Assembly (NCBI GenBank): GCA_028583685.1
Contig: JAMXIF010000058.1
Location: forward strand, 10,433,086-10,497,085
From: Petaurus breviceps papuanus
Taxonomy: Eukaryota > Chordata > Mammalia > Diprotodontia > Petauridae
Reading direction: 5' to 3'
Length of the DNA: 64,000 nt
In this document: one piece after another, positions 62,901 to 64,000 of the stretch
Layout of the letters: every line of letters starts with the position of its first letter
Position numbering within the stretch: the stretch's first letter is position 1
Position numbers and translations under genes: made by a program
The notes under the pieces: generated by a model
Databases searched by the model: none
Told to the model about the DNA's origin: nothing
The model's input: only the letters and a program-made list of their open reading frames with translations

Positions 62901-63006
62901 TTGGTAAAGAGTTTCTCTATACTATTGATATAATTTTTTTAAAAAATTAGAAGGGGAGGATCTAGGTGGGGAAAACTATGACTATTTCTAAAAGACATCT
63001 CTATGG

Positions 63007-63152
63007 GGGCAGCTAGGTGGTGCAGTGAATAGAGCACTGGCCCTGCAGTCAGAAGGACATGAGTTCAAATTCAGCCTCAGACACTTGACACACTTAATAG
63101 CCATGTGACATTGGGCAAGTCACTTAATCCCAATTGCCCTCCAAAAAAAAAA
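63007..63152 (+). mobile_element. tRNA-derived SINE, subfamily A
   Basis: GGGGCAGCTAGGTGGTGCAG to CCCAATTGCCCTCC plus A-tail. AAGACATCTCTATGG before and AAGACATCACTATGG after form the duplication. Confidence 0.9.
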
Positions 63153-63159
63153 AGACATC

Positions 63160-64000
63160 ACTATGGCCAGTTTTATGGACTTCCAGAATTTCTGACATGT
63201 CTGTAGACATGAAATGGGGTACAGGGATCCTCTGCTGTAATCAGTGACCCCACAACCCTTCCCCTGGGATTGTTATACAATAATAGTAGACAAGCAAGGA
63301 CCTTCTGATGACTTATGGTAGGCATATTAGGAGAATCTGTCAAGTAGCTAAAGACTACATTTGGTCATTTATCTGGTCAGTGGAAAAGAAGAAACAAAAC
63401 AGAAGTGGGAGTGCCAGGAAACAGGACATTTTCCTTGATGGTGCCACCCTGAAGTCAAGTACATATTAAGCACCCTTTATGTGGCCCATAACTGAGTCAA
63501 ACAATGGTGGGAAGAGACTCAGAAGAATAAGATAAAGTCATCACACAACAAATTTAAAGCTGGAAGAGACCTCAAAAACTAGCTGGTTCAACCCCCCTCA
63601 ATTCACAGATGAAAAGGCTTGGATCCAGAGAAGTTGTGATTTTTTCCCCTTGTCATACATGTAGGAAGTAGCAGACATGAGATTTGTTCCTCAGTCCCCT
63701 GCTGCCAAAGCCTCTGCTCTTTCCACTCTGCCCCTCTATCACCTGCTCTCTCTAGGGGCTGCCAATCAAACTGGGGCAAAGAAGACTAACAAATGGGAAA
63801 TAATGGTGGACAAAACAGTGAAGAACACAATACCAATTGTAAAACTAAGTGCTAGATTAGCTTCCATTTCTGCTTCTCAAAGAGTCTAGAATGCACGTTT
63901 CACCAACCACTTATTCTCCCAAGAAATGAGAAAGAAGAGTCAAACTTTTTCATATTGGGCAAGGGATGCATCGTGCCTAGGTTCTAGAGGTAAAGCAAAT
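63160..64000. other. Intergenic DNA with one MIR-like fragment
   Basis: A reverse MIR-like block lies at about 63545-63700 (AAAGCTGGAAGAGACCTC, CACAGATGAAAAGGCTTG). No gene is visible; SND1, the next gene in human, is not reached. Confidence 0.55.

Overview
The window is vertebrate nuclear DNA, most likely from a marsupial. It has long introns with GT-AG splicing, two CpG-rich promoters, and many copies of marsupial-type tRNA-derived SINEs, including one family with a BovB/RTE-like tail. It also has L1/HAL1, L2 and CORE-SINE fragments. The SINEs do not let me name a species. Repeat family names are from memory; no database was searched.

Four protein-coding genes can be read to splice-site resolution, in the order and orientation known from human 7q32: GCC1 (-), ARF5 (+), FSCN3 (+), PAX4 (-). 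All four have intact frames and consistent exon phases (776, 180, 499 and 368 codons, stops excluded). They do not form a pathway. GCC1 (a GRIP-domain golgin) and ARF5 (a class II Arf GTPase) are both Golgi trafficking factors with CpG-rich promoters about 2.5 kb apart, and both promoters carry a perfect CRE. FSCN3 is the testis fascin paralogue and PAX4 the islet paired-homeodomain repressor.

Layout: 1-18.4 kb is intergenic and made of repeats (L1, HAL1, SINEs, MITEs, two clear solo LTRs and one weaker LTR-like piece). GCC1 coding sequence is 18.7-22.5 kb, ARF5 25.2-29.8 kb, FSCN3 31.5-38.3 kb. From 38.3 to 55 kb lies repeat-rich intergenic DNA: long L2 tracts, a 7SL RNA pseudogene with a duplicated tail, MITEs and L1. 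PAX4 is 55.1-59.1 kb. From 59.2 to 64 kb there are L2, L1, SINE clusters and a large GGAA tract.

I found no undescribed gene system. The points most worth a second look are a GC-AG intron in FSCN3, a donor-like sequence directly after the FSCN3 stop, the paired CREs, a PAX4 3' end that runs into an L1, a 47-bp templated copy inside that L1, the 7SL pseudogene and duplication, a head-to-tail SINE dimer sharing one target-site duplication, and nested insertions of known order.
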